DNA of 64,000 bases. It comes from Apostichopus japonicus. Its lineage: Eukaryota; Echinodermata; Holothuroidea; Aspidochirotida; Stichopodidae. The position numbers and the translations under genes were made by a program. Of the stretch, positions 50,789 through 62,613 are shown piece after piece; position 1 is the first letter of the stretch; the number at the start of each line of letters is the position of its first letter. The notes below the pieces were generated by a model. That model was not told the DNA's origin and searched no databases. It saw only the letters and a list, made by a program, of their open reading frames with translations. The stretch is taken from NCBI RefSeq assembly GCF_037975245.1, contig NC_092577.1, positions 26,101,398 to 26,165,397 of the forward strand, in the 5' to 3' direction.

Positions 50789-53700
50789 GGTCACCAGTTG
50801 AGAAATGGTGACGAACTTTGTAAACGCGATATCTCAGGCACGGAATGTCGGACCAACTTCATAGTCAGTGTGCACGTGGATCCTAGGGACCACCGGAAGT
50901 CGAAGGATTTTGGTAGAGGTCAAAGGTCATTTGAGGTCACCAGTTGAGAAATGGTGACGAACTTTGTAAACGCGATATCTCAGGCACGGAATGTCGGACC
51001 AACTTCATAGTCAGTGTGCACGTGTATCCTAGGGACCACCGGAAGTCGAAGGATTTTGGTGCAGGTCAAAGGTCATTTGAGGTCACCAGGGGAGAAATGG
51101 TGACGAACTTTGTAAACGCGATATCTCAGGCACGGAATGTCGGACCAACTTCATAGTCAGTGTGCATTTGTATCCTAGGGACCACCGGAAGTCGAAGGAT
51201 TTTGGTAGAGGTCAAAGGTCATTTGAGGTCACCAGGGGAGAAATGGTGACGAACTTTGTAAACGCGATATCTCAGGCACGGAATGTCGGACCAACTTCAT
51301 AGTCAGTGTGCATTTGTATCCTAGGGACCACCGGAAGTCGAAGGATTTTGGTAGAGGTCAAAGGTCATTTGAGGTCACCAGGGGAGAAATGGTGACGAAC
51401 TTTGTAAACGCGATATCTCAGGCACGGAAGGTCGGACCAACTTCATAGTCAGTGTGCACGTGGATCCTAGGGACCACCGGAAGTCGAAGGATTTTGGTAG
51501 AGGTCAAAGGTCATTTGAGGTCACCAGTTGAGAAATGGTGACGAACTTTGTAAACGCGATATCTCAGGCACGGAATGTCGGACCAACTTCATAGTCAGTG
51601 TGCACGTGGATCCTAGGGACCACCGGAAGTCGAAGGATTTTGGTAGAGGTCAAAGGTCATTTGAGGTCACCAGGGGAGAAATGGTGACGAACTTTGTAAA
51701 CGCGATATCTCAGGCACGGAATGTCGGACCAACTTCATAGTCAGTGTGCACGTGGATCCTAGGGACCACCGGAAGTCGAAGGATTTTGGTAGAGGTCAAA
51801 GGTCATTTGAGGTCACCAGTTGAGAAATGGTGACGAACTTTGTAAACGCGATATCTCAGGCACGGAATGTCGGACCAACTTCATAGTCAGTGTGCACGTG
51901 GATCCTAGGGACCACCGGAAGTCGAAGGATTTTGGTAGAGGTCAAAGGTCATTTGAGGTCACCAGGGGAGAAATGGTGACGAACTTTGTAAACGCGATAT
52001 CTCAGGCACGGAAGGTCGGACCAACTTCATAGTCAGTGTGCACGTGGATCCTAGGGACCACCGGAAGTCGAAGGATTTTGGTAGAGGTCAAAGGTCATTT
52101 GAGGTCACGAGTTGAGAAATGGTGACGAACTTTGTAAACGCGATATCTCAGGCACGGAATGTCGGACCAACTTCATAGTCAGTGTGCACGTGGATCCTAG
52201 GGATCACCGGAAGTCGAAGGATTTTGGTGCAGGTCAAAGGTCATTTGAGGTCACCAGTTGAGAAATGGTGACGAACTTTGTAAACGCGATATCTCAGGCA
52301 CGGAATGTCGGACCAACTTCATAGTCAGTGTGCATTTGTATCCTAGGGACCACCGGAAGTCGAAGGATTTTGGTAGAGGTCAAAGGTCATTTGAGGTCAC
52401 CAGTTGAGAAATGGTGACGAACTTTGTAAACGCGATATCTCAGGCACGGAAGGTCGGACCAACTTCATAGTCAGTGTGCATTTGTATCCTAGGGACCACC
52501 GGAAGTCGAAGGATTTTGGTAGAGGTCAAAGGTCATTTGAGGTCACCAGGGGAGAAATGGTGACGAACTTTGTAAACGCGATATCTCAGGCACGGAAGGT
52601 CGGACCAACTTCATAGTCAGTGTGCACGTGGATCCTAGGGACCACCGGAAGTCGAAGGATTTTGGTAGAGGTCAAAGGTCATTTGAGGTCACCAGTTGAG
52701 AAATGGTGACGAACTTTGTAAACGCGATATCTCAGGCACGGAATGTCGGACCAACTTCATAGTCAGTGTGCATTTGTATCCTAGGGACCACCGGAAGTCG
52801 AAGGATTTTGGTAGAGGTCAAAGGTCATTTGAGGTCACCAGGGGAGAAATGGTGACGAACTTTGTAAACGCGATATCTCAGGCACGGAAGGTCGGACCAA
52901 CTTCATAGTCAGTGTGCACGTGGATCCTAGGGACCACCGGAAGTCGAAGGATTTTGGTAGAGGTCAAAGGTCATTTGAGGTCACCAGTTGAGAAATGGTG
53001 ACGAACTTTGTAAACGCGATATCTCAGGCACGGAATGTCGGACCAACTTCATAGTCAGTGTGCACGTGGATCCTAGGGACCACCGGAAGTCGAAGGATTT
53101 TGGTAGAGGTCAAAGGTCATTTGAGGTCACCAGTTGAGAAATGGTGACGAACTTTGTAAACGCGATATCTCAGGCACGGAATGTCGGACCAACTTCATAG
53201 TCAGTGTGCACGTGGATCCTAGGGACCACCGGAAGTCGAAGGATTTTGGTAGAGGTCAAAGGTCATTTGAGGTCACCAGGGGAGAAATGGTGACGAACTT
53301 TGTAAACGCGATATCTCAGGCACGGAATGTCGGACCAACTTCATAGTCAGTGTGCACGTGGATCCTAGGGACCACCGGAAGTCGAAGGATTTTGGTGCAG
53401 GTCAAAGGTCATTTGAGGTCACCAGGGGAGAAATGGTGACGAACTTTGTAAACGCGATATCTCAGGCACGGAAGGTCGGACCAACTTCATAGTCAGTGTG
53501 CACGTGGATCCTAGGGACCACCGGAAGTCGAAGGATTTTGGTAGAGGTCAAAGGTCATTTGAGGTCACCAGTTGAGAAATGGTGACGAACTTTGTAAACG
53601 CGATATCTCAGGCACGGAATGTCGGACCAACTTCATAGTCAGTGTGCATTTGGATCCTAGGGACCACCGGAAGTCGAAGGATTTTGGTAGAGGTCAAAGG

Positions 53701-54139
53701 TCATTTGAGGTCACCAGGGGAGAAATGATGACGAACTTTGTAAACGCGATATCTCAGGCACGGGATGTCGGACCAACTTCATAGTCAGTGTGCATTTGGA
53801 TCCTAGGGACCACCGGAAGTCGAAGGATTTTGGTGCAGGTCAAAGGTCATTTGAGGTCACCAGGGGAGAAATGGTGACGAACTTTGTAAACGCGATATCT
53901 CAGGCACGGGAGGTCGGACCAACTTCATAGTCAGTGTGCACGTGGATCCTAGGGACCACCGGAAGTCGAAGGATTTTGGTAGAGGTCAAAGGTCATTTGA
54001 GGTCACCAGGGGAGAAATGATGACGAACTTTGTAAACGCGATATCTCAGGCACGGGATGTCGGACCAACTTCATAGTCAGTGTGCATTTGGATCCTAGGG
54101 ATCACCGGAAGTCGAAGGATTTTGGTGCAGGTCAAAGGT

Positions 54140-54590
54140 CATTTGAGGTCACCAGTAAAGAAATGGTGACGAACTTTGTAAACGCGATATCTCAGGCACG
54201 GAATGTCGGACCAACTTCATAGTCAGTGTGCACGTGGATCCTAGGGACCACCGGAAGTCGAAGGATTTTGGTGCAGGTCAAAGGTCATTTGAGGTCACCA
54301 GGGGAGAAATGATGACGAACTTTGTAAACGCGATATCTCAGGCACGGGATGTCGGACCAACTTCATAGTCAGTGTGCATTTGGATCCTAGGGATCACCGG
54401 AAGTCGAAGGATTTTGGTGCAGGTCAAAGGTCATTTGAGGTCACCAGTAAAGAAATGGTGACGAACTTTGTAAACGCGATATCTCAGGCACGGAATGTCG
54501 GACCAACTTCATAGTCAGTGTGCACGTGGATCCTAGGGACCACCGGAAGTCGAAGGATTTTGGTGCAGGTCAAAGGTCATTTGAGGTCAC
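54140..54590 (+). repeat. Two-monomer (292-bp) tandem duplication
   Basis: The private change ACCAGTAAAGAAATGG occurs at 54151 and again at 54443, exactly two monomers apart, each followed by the same type of neighbouring monomer. This is a recent dimer duplication. Confidence 0.7.
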
Positions 54591-54873
54591 CAGTTGAGAA
54601 ATGGTGACGAACTTTGTAAACGCGATATCTCAGGCACGGGAGGTCGGACCAACTTCATAGTCAGTGTGCACGTGGATCCTAGGGACCACCGGAAGTCGAA
54701 GGATTTTGGTAGAGGTCAAAGGTCATTTGAGGTCACCAGGGGAGAAATGGTGACGAACTTTGTAAACGCGATATCTCAGGCACGGAATGTCGGACCAACT
54801 TCATAGTCAGTGTGCATTTGGATCCTAGGGACCACCGGAAGTCGAAGGATTTTGGTAGAGGTCAAAGGTCATT

Positions 54874-54881
54874 TGACGTCA
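54874..54881. promoter_or_regulatory. CRE-like palindrome TGACGTCA
   Basis: A G-to-C change in the third half-site (AGGTCA to ACGTCA) creates the perfect CREB/ATF consensus palindrome. The motif is seen; function is not shown. Confidence 0.4.
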
Positions 54882-55019
54882 CCAGGGGAGAAATGGTGAC
54901 GAACTTTGTAAACGCGATATCTCAGGCACGGAATGTCGGACCAACTTCATAGTCAGTGTGCATTTGGATCCTAGGGACCACCGGAAGTCGAAGGATTTTG
55001 GTAGAGGTCAAAGGTCATT

Positions 55020-55027
55020 TGACGTCA
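55020..55027. promoter_or_regulatory. CRE-like palindrome TGACGTCA
   Basis: Same change as at 54874, in the next monomer, so the two are 146 bp apart. Confidence 0.4.
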
Positions 55028-55229
55028 CCAGGGGAGAAATGGTGACGAACTTTGTAAACGCGATATCTCAGGCACGGGATGTCGGACCAACTTCATAGTC
55101 AGTGTGCATTTGGATCCTAGGGATCACCGGAAGTCGAAGGATTTTGGTAGAGGTCAAAGGTCATTTGAGGTCACCAGGGGAGAAATGGTGACGAACTTTG
55201 TAAACGCGATATCTCAGGCACGGAATGTC

Positions 55230-57026
55230 GGACCAACTTCATAGTCAGTGTGCATTTGGATCCTAGGGACCACCGGAAGTCGAATGATTTTGGTAGAGGT
55301 CAAAGGTCATTTGAGGTCACCAGGGGAGAAATGATGACGAACTTTGTAAACGCGATATCTCAGGCACGGGATGTCGGACCAACTTCATAGTCAGTGTGCA
55401 TTTGGATCCTAGGGACCACCGGAAGTCGAAGGATTTTGGTGCAGGTCAAAGGTCATTTGAGGTCACCAGTTGAGAAATGGTGACGAACTTTGTAAACGCG
55501 ATATCTCAGGCACGGGATGTCGGACCAACTTCATAGTCAGTGTGCATTTGGATCCTAGGGACCACCGGAAGTCGAAGGATTTTGGTGCAGGTCAAAGGTC
55601 ATTTGAGGTCACCAGGGGAGAAATGGTGACGAACTTTGTAAACGCGATATCTCAGGCACGGGAGGTCGGACCAACTTCATAGTCAGTGTGCACGTGGATC
55701 CTAGGGACCACCGGAAGTTGAAGGATTTTGGTAGAGGTCAAAGGTCATTTGAGGTCACCAGTTGAGAAATGGTGACGAACTTTGTAAACGCGATATCTCA
55801 GGCACGGAATGTCGGACCAACTTCATAGTCAGTGTGCACGTGGATCCTAGGGACCACCGGAAGTCGAAGGATTTTGGTAGAGGTCATTTGGGGTCATTTG
55901 AGGTCACCAGGGGAGAAATGGTGACGAACTTTGTAAACGCGATATCTCAGGCACGGAATGTCGGACCAACTTCATAGTCAGTGTGCATTTGGATCCTAGG
56001 GACCACCGGAAGTCGAAGGATTTTGGTGCAGGTCAAAGGTCATTTGAGGTCACCAGTTGAGAAATGGTGACGAACTTTGTAAACGCGATATCTCAGGCAC
56101 GGGAGGTCGGACCAACTTCATAGTCAGTGTGCATTTGGATCCTAGGGACCACCGGAAGTCGAATGATTTTGGTAGAGGTCAAAGGTCATTTGAGGTCACC
56201 AGGGGAGAAATGATGACGAACTTTGTAAACGCGATATCTCAGGCACGGGATGTCGGACCAACTTCATAGTCAGTGTGCATTTGGATCCTAGGGACCACCG
56301 GAAGTCGAAGGATTTTGGTGCAGGTCAAAGGTCATTTGAGGTCACCAGTTGAGAAATGGTGACGAACTTTGTAAACGCGATATCTCAGGCACGGGATGTC
56401 GGACCAACTTCATAGTCAGTGTGCATTTGGATCCTAGGGACCACCGGAAGTCGAAGGATTTTGGTGCAGGTCAAAGGTCATTTGAGGTCACCAGGGGAGA
56501 AATGGTGACGAACTTTGTAAACGCGATATCTCAGGCACGGGAGGTCGGACCAACTTCATAGTCAGTGTGCACGTGGATCCTAGGGACCACCGGAAGTTGA
56601 AGGATTTTGGTAGAGGTCAAATGTCATTTGAGGTCACCAGTTGAGAAATGGTGACGAACTTTGTAAACGCGATATCTCAGGCACGGAATGTCGGACCAAC
56701 TTCATAGTCAGTGTGCACGTGGATCCTAGGGACCACCGGAAGTCGAAGGATTTTGGTAGAAGTCATTTGGGGTCATTTGAGGTCACCAGGGGAGAAATGG
56801 TGACGAACTTTGTAAACGCGATATCTCAGGCACGGAATGTCGGACCAACTTCATAGTCAGTGTGCATTTGGATCCTAGGGACCACCGGAAGTCGAAGGAT
56901 TTTGGTGCAGGTCAAAGGTCATTTGAGGTCACCAGTTGAGAAATGGTGACGAACTTTGTAAACGCGATATCTCAGGCACGGGAGGTCGGACCAACTTCAT
57001 AGTCAGTGTGCATTTGGATCCTAGGG
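55230..57026 (+). repeat. 6-monomer (879-bp) duplication inside the 3364-bp unit
   Basis: Positions 55230-56147 match 56109-57026 at an offset of 879 bp, six monomers plus one 3-bp expansion. The pattern recurs in the next 3364-bp unit (around 58.6-60.4 kb), so this duplication came before the 3364-bp one. Confidence 0.8.
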
Positions 57027-58383
57027 ACCCCCGGAAGTCGAAGGATTTTGGTACAGGTCAAAGGTCATTTGAGGTCACCAGTTGAGAAATGGTGACGAAC
57101 TTTGTAAACGCGATATCTCAGGCACGGAATGTCGGACCAACTTCATAGTCAGTGTGCACGTGGATCCTAGGGATCACCGGAAGTCCAAGGATTTTGGTAG
57201 AGGTCAAAGGTCATTTGAGGTCACCAGTTGAGAAATGGTGACGAACTTTGTAAACGCGATATCTCAGGCAGGGGAGGTCGGACCAACTTCATAGTCAGTG
57301 TGCACGTGGATCCTAGGGACCACCGGAAGTCGAAGGATTTTGGTAGAGGTCAAAGGTCATTTGAGGTCACCAGTTGAGAAATGGTGACGAACTTTGTAAA
57401 CGCGATATCTCAGGCACGGAATGTCGGACCAACTTCATAGTCAGTGTGCACGTGGATCCTAGGGACCACCGGAAGTCGAAGGATTTTGGTAGAGGTCAAA
57501 GGTCATTTGAGGTCACCAGTTGAGAAATGGTGACGAACTTTGTAAACGCGATATCTCAGGCACGGAATGTCGGACCAACTTCATAGTCAGTGTGCACGTG
57601 GATCCTAGGGACCACCGGAAGTCGAAGGATTTTGGTAGAGGTCAAAGGTCATTTGAGGTCACCAGGGGAGAAATGGTGACGAACTTTGTAAACGCGATAT
57701 CTCAGGCACGGAATGTCGGACCAACTTCATAGTCAGTGTGCACGTGGATCCTAGGGACCACCGGAAGTCGAAGGATTTTGGTAGAGGTCAAAGGTCATTT
57801 GAGGTCACCAGTTGAGAAATGGTGACGAACTTTGTAAACGCGATATCTCAGGCACGGAATGTCGGACCAACTTCATAGTCAGTGTGCACGTGGATCCTAG
57901 GGACCACCGGAAGTCGAAGGATTTTGATAGAGGTCAAAGGTCATTTGAGGTCACCAGGGGAGAAATGGTGACGAACTTTGTAAACGCGATATCTCAGGCA
58001 CGGGAAGTCGGACCAACTTCATAGTCAGTGTGCACGTGGATCCTAGGGACCACCGGAAGTCGAAGGATTTTGGTAGAGGTCAAAGGTCATTTGAGGTCAC
58101 CAGGGGAGAAATGGTGACGAACTTTGTAAACGCGATATCTCAGGCACGGAATGTCGGACCAACTTCATAGTCAGTGTGCATTTGGATCCTAGGAACCACC
58201 GGAAGTCGAAGGATTTTGGTGCAGGTCAAAGGTCATTTGAGGTCACCAGGGGAGAAATGGTGACGAACTTTGTAAACGCGATATCTCAGGCACGGAAGGT
58301 CGGACCAACTTCATAGTCAGTGTGCATTTGGATCCTAGGGACCACCGGAAGTCGAAGGATTTTGGTAGAGGTCAAAGGTCATT

Positions 58384-58391
58384 TGACGTCA
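58384..58391. promoter_or_regulatory. CRE-like palindrome TGACGTCA
   Basis: Third occurrence of the same change, about 3.4 kb further right. Confidence 0.4.
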
Positions 58392-61300
58392 CCAGGGGAG
58401 AAATGGTGACGAACTTTGTAAACGCGATATCTCAGGCACGGGAGGTCGGACCAACTTCATAGTCAGTGTGCACGTGGATCCTAGGGACCACCGGAAGTCG
58501 AAGGATTTTGGTAGAGGTCAAAGGTCATTTGAGGTCACCAGGGGAGAAATGGTGACGAACTTTGTAAACGCGATATCTCAGGCACGGAATGTCGGACCAA
58601 CTTCATAGTCAGTGTGCATTTGGATCCTAGGGACCACCGGAAGTCGAATGATTTTGGTAGAGGTCAAAGGTCATTTGAGGTCACCAGGGGAGAAATGATG
58701 ACGAACTTTGTAAACGCGATATCTCAGGCACGGGATGTCGGACCAACTTCATAGTCAGTGTGCATTTGGATCCTAGGGACCACCGGAAGTCGAAGGATTT
58801 TGGTGCAGGTCAAAGGTCATTTGAGGTCACCAGTTGAGAAATGGTGACGAACTTTGTAAACGCGATATCTCAGGCACGGGATGTCGGACCAACTTCATAG
58901 TCAGTGTGCATTTGGATCCTAGGGACCACCGGAAGTCGAAGGATTTTGGTGCAGGTCAAAGGTCATTTGAGGTCACCAGGGGAGAAATGGTGACGAACTT
59001 TGTAAACGCGATATCTCAGGCACGGGAGGTCGGACCAACTTCATAGTCAGTGTGCACGTGGATCCTAGGGACCACCGGAAGTTGAAGGATTTTGGTAGAG
59101 GTCAAAGGTCATTTGAGGTCACCAGTTGAGAAATGGTGACGAACTTTGTAAACGCGATATCTCAGGCACGGAATGTCGGACCAACTTCATAGTCAGTGTG
59201 CACGTGGATCCTAGGGACCACCGGAAGTCGAAGGATTTTGGTAGAGGTCATTTGGGGTCATTTGAGGTCACCAGGGGAGAAATGGTGACGAACTTTGTAA
59301 ACGCGATATCTCAGGCACGGAATGTCGGACCAACTTCATAGTCAGTGTGCATTTGGATCCTAGGGACCACCGGAAGTCGAAGGATTTTGGTGCAGGTCAA
59401 AGGTCATTTGAGGTCACCAGTTGAGAAATGGTGACGAACTTTGTAAACGCGATATCTCAGGCACGGGAGGTCGGACCAACTTCATAGTCAGTGTGCATTT
59501 GGATCCTAGGGACCACCGGAAGTCGAATGATTTTGGTAGAGGTCAAAGGTCATTTGAGGTCACCAGGGGAGAAATGATGACGAACTTTGTAAACGCGATA
59601 TCTCAGGCACGGGATGTCGGACCAACTTCATAGTCAGTGTGCATTTGGATCCTAGGGACCACCGGAAGTCGAAGGATTTTGGTGCAGGTCAAAGGTCATT
59701 TGAGGTCACCAGTTGAGAAATGGTGACGAACTTTGTAAACGCGATATCTCAGGCACGGGATGTCGGACCAACTTCATAGTCAGTGTGCATTTGGATCCTA
59801 GGGACCACCGGAAGTCGAAGGATTTTGGTGCAGGTCAAAGGTCATTTGAGGTCACCAGGGGAGAAATGGTGACGAACTTTGTAAACGCGATATCTCAGGC
59901 ACGGAAGGTCGGACCAACTTCATAGTCAGTGTGCACGTGGATCCTAGGGACCACCGGAAGTTGAAGGATTTTGGTAGAGGTCAAATGTCATTTGAGGTCA
60001 CCAGTTGAGAAATGGTGACGAACTTTGTAAACGCGATATCTCAGGCACGGAATGTCGGACCAACTTCATAGTCAGTGTGCACGTGGATCCTAGGGACCAC
60101 CGGAAGTCGAAGGATTTTGGTAGAGGTCATTTGGGGTCATTTGAGGTCACCAGGGGAGAAATGGTGACGAACTTTGTAAACGCGATATCTCAGGCACGGA
60201 ATGTCGGACCAACTTCATAGTCAGTGTGCATTTGGATCCTAGGGACCACCGGAAGTCGAAGGATTTTGGTGCAGGTCAAAGGTCATTTGAGGTCACCAGT
60301 TGAGAAATGGTGACGAACTTTGTAAACGCGATATCTCAGGCACGGGAGGTCGGACCAACTTCATAGTCAGTGTGCATTTGGATCCTAGGGACCCCCGGAA
60401 GTCGAAGGATTTTGGTACAGGTCAAAGGTCATTTGAGGTCACCAGTTGAGAAATGGTGACGAACTTTGTAAACGCGATATCTCAGGCACGGAATGTCGGA
60501 CCAACTTCATAGTCAGTGTGCACGTGGATCCTAGGGATCACCGGAAGTCCAAGGATTTTGGTAGAGGTCAAAGGTCATTTGAGGTCACCAGTTGAGAAAT
60601 GGTGACGAACTTTGTAAACGCGATATCTCAGGCAGGGGAGGTCGGACCAACTTCATAGTCAGTGTGCACGTGGATCCTAGGGACCACCGGAAGTCGAAGG
60701 ATTTTGGTAGAGGTCAAAGGTCATTTGAGGTCACCAGTTGAGAAATGGTGACGAACTTTGTAAACGCGATATCTCAGGCACGGAATGTCGGACCAACTTC
60801 ATAGTCAGTGTGCACGTGGATCCTAGGGACCACCGGAAGTCGAAGGATTTTGGTAGAGGTCAAAGGTCATTTGAGGTCACCAGTTGAGAAATGGTGACGA
60901 ACTTTGTAAACGCGATATCTCAGGCACGGAATGTCGGACCAACTTCATAGTCAGTGTGCACGTGGATCCTAGGGACCACCGGAAGTCGAAGGATTTTGGT
61001 AGAGGTCAAAGGTCATTTGAGGTCACCAGGGGAGAAATGGTGACGAACTTTGTAAACGCGATATCTCAGGCACGGAATGTCGGACCAACTTCATAGTCAG
61101 TGTGCACGTGGATCCTAGGGACCACCGGAAGTCGAAGGATTTTGGTAGAGGTCAAAGGTCATTTGAGGTCACCAGTTGAGAAATGGTGACGAACTTTGTA
61201 AACGCGATATCTCAGGCACGGAATGTCGGACCAACTTCATAGTCAGTGTGCACGTGGATCCTAGGGACCACCGGAAGTCGAAGGATTTTGATAGAGGTCA

Positions 61301-61693
61301 AAGGTCATTTGAGGTCACCAGGGGAGAAATGGTGACGAACTTTGTAAACGCGATATCTCAGGCACGGGAGGTCGGACCAACTTCATAGTCAGTGTGCACG
61401 TGGATCCTAGGGACCACCGGAAGTCGAAGGATTTTGGTAGAGGTCAAAGGTCATTTGAGGTCACCAGGGGAGAAATGGTGACGAACTTTGTAAACGCGAT
61501 ATCTCAGGCACGGAATGTCGGACCAACTTCATAGTCAGTGTGCATTTGGATCCTAGGAACCACCGGAAGTCGAAGGATTTTGGTGCAGGTCAAAGGTCAT
61601 TTGAGGTCACCAGGGGAGAAATGGTGACGAACTTTGTAAACGCGATATCTCAGGCACGGAAGGTCGGACCAACTTCATAGTCAGTGTGCACGT

Positions 61694-61709
61694 GGATCCT
61701 AGGGATCCC
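61694..61709. other. Right edge of the satellite array
   Basis: The last satellite bases are AGGGATC ending at 61707, where an intact copy would continue ACCGG but the sequence reads CCCTATC. The join falls within the palindrome GGGATCCC (61702-61709), 2 bp after the monomer's own GGATCC (61694-61699). The final monomers are intact and not degraded, so the edge is abrupt. Confidence 0.85.
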
Positions 61710-62600
61710 CTATCTTCTTAGCGTGATAAAAATACCGACCAAAGCTTTATTAGTCGTCAATCAGTAGGCCTAATTTTCAGTCGTTGAAGATTGGAATATC
61801 AACGTTGTGCCGTGGCACGAGCCATTGAGACTGTACGAAGGCCGTTCGATGGACACCATGCGAAAGGGTTGAGTGGCACTATTCTATAATACAGGGAAAG
61901 AGAACAGTCTGGGGCAAACAGAACAGTTATTGGTAGAAAACAAAAGGGGAGCCATCACTAGCTTATCGGTCTCAATCACCACTTTCGAGCCCAACAAGTG
62001 GCGGGGAAAAGGAGGAGGTTCAAAAAATGTGCTTACGTCCAGAGCCATATATAATTCCTCTTTTTATCACCCTCCGGGACAACAAGTTAACTGCCTCCAT
62101 CGTAAATGGTAACACTTACGAAACGAGGTCGTTCCGTATATTCTCGACTTGAAGAGTCATACTTTCGGGAACATTGCCTGTAATCATATTCGTGTCGAAA
62201 ACGATCGGGAGTGCTCCTGTCCGTGAACGGGAACATGCCATTTCAGTCGAAAACTTGTTAAGAGATGTAATTATTATCGTTGACAATCTTCCACTATTTT
62301 GCAGCCTGTTTCGCGGCGGAGAAAAAAAGGAGAAAACCCGAACAGACCCTTACGGAGAACGTTGGTGGGGAACGAGTCGTTACGGTTGAGGTTCTCCTTT
62401 CTACAAGAGATGCCCCTCTCACTTGCTCTATATGAATTGAAATGAACAGTGCCCAAGAAGGAGACGACCCATAAGAAAACGTGGTCTACCATCAGCCTTG
62501 AGCAACAAATACGCCGGAGGGTAACAAATCGGTTCTATTGAAAAATTACGGTTAAAAGGACTATGTCCACTTTGCCAGCCATTAGCCCGCTACATGGTTT
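61708..62600. other. Flanking DNA, no gene recognised
   Basis: This stretch has no similarity to the satellite that I can see and no tRNA, rRNA or recognisable protein. Two short related phrases suggest an old duplication: CGGGAACATTGCC (62166) followed by GTGTCGAAAACG, and CGGGAACATGCC (62229) followed by CAGTCGAAAACT. Open frames at 61873-62112 and 62174-62389 start at GTG and TTG and show no family features. Confidence 0.6.
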
Positions 62601-62613
62601 TTGATCATTAACA

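Larger units (their letters stand above)
55130..61689 (+). repeat. 23-monomer higher-order unit (3364 bp) in tandem, array-terminal
   Basis: Positions 55130-58325 match 58494-61689 at an offset of 3364 bp, which is 23 monomers plus two 3-bp expansions. Shared markers include CGAATGATTTTGG (55281 and 58645), AAGTTGAAGG, ACCCCCGGAAG, GTCCAAGG, ATTTTGATAG and CTAGGAACC (58190 and 61554). The second copy stops at the right edge of the array. Confidence 0.85.
1..61707 (+). repeat. 146-bp satellite array, about 422 head-to-tail monomers
   Basis: The phrase TGACGAACTTTGTAAACG recurs every 146 bp (for example at 61, 207 and 353) through the whole interval, always on the plus strand. I hand-counted 36 monomers of 149 bp, 4 of 147 bp and 2 of 139 bp; with those the total length equals 422 monomers less 3 bp, so there are no other net insertions or deletions and no interrupting element. 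My consensus monomer has 45 G, 28 C and 8 CpG, giving 50 percent GC, a clear G-over-C bias on this strand and no CpG depletion. The left end lies outside the window. Most variation sits at a few positions: the two bases before the first AGGTCA (ag, gc or ac), TTG or GGG after the third, the bases before GTCGG, and CGT, TTT or CTT in the E-box region. Such an array is normally heterochromatic; a centromeric role cannot be judged from sequence alone. Confidence 0.98.

Noticed and set aside
50-61388. Dozens of recurrent 70-81-codon open frames (RDISGT... FIVSVH type peptides)
   Set aside because: They are translations of two adjacent monomers. Most start at TTG, the 146-bp unit shifts frame each time, and each stops within two monomers; there are no gene signals or coding-type substitution patterns.
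1-61707. CRISPR array
   Set aside because: The repeated unit is 146 bp with no unique spacers between short repeats, and the whole unit is conserved.
1-61707. 5S rRNA, snRNA or tRNA tandem genes
   Set aside because: No A/B box pair, tRNA-like fold or known RNA gene sequence is visible in the monomer.
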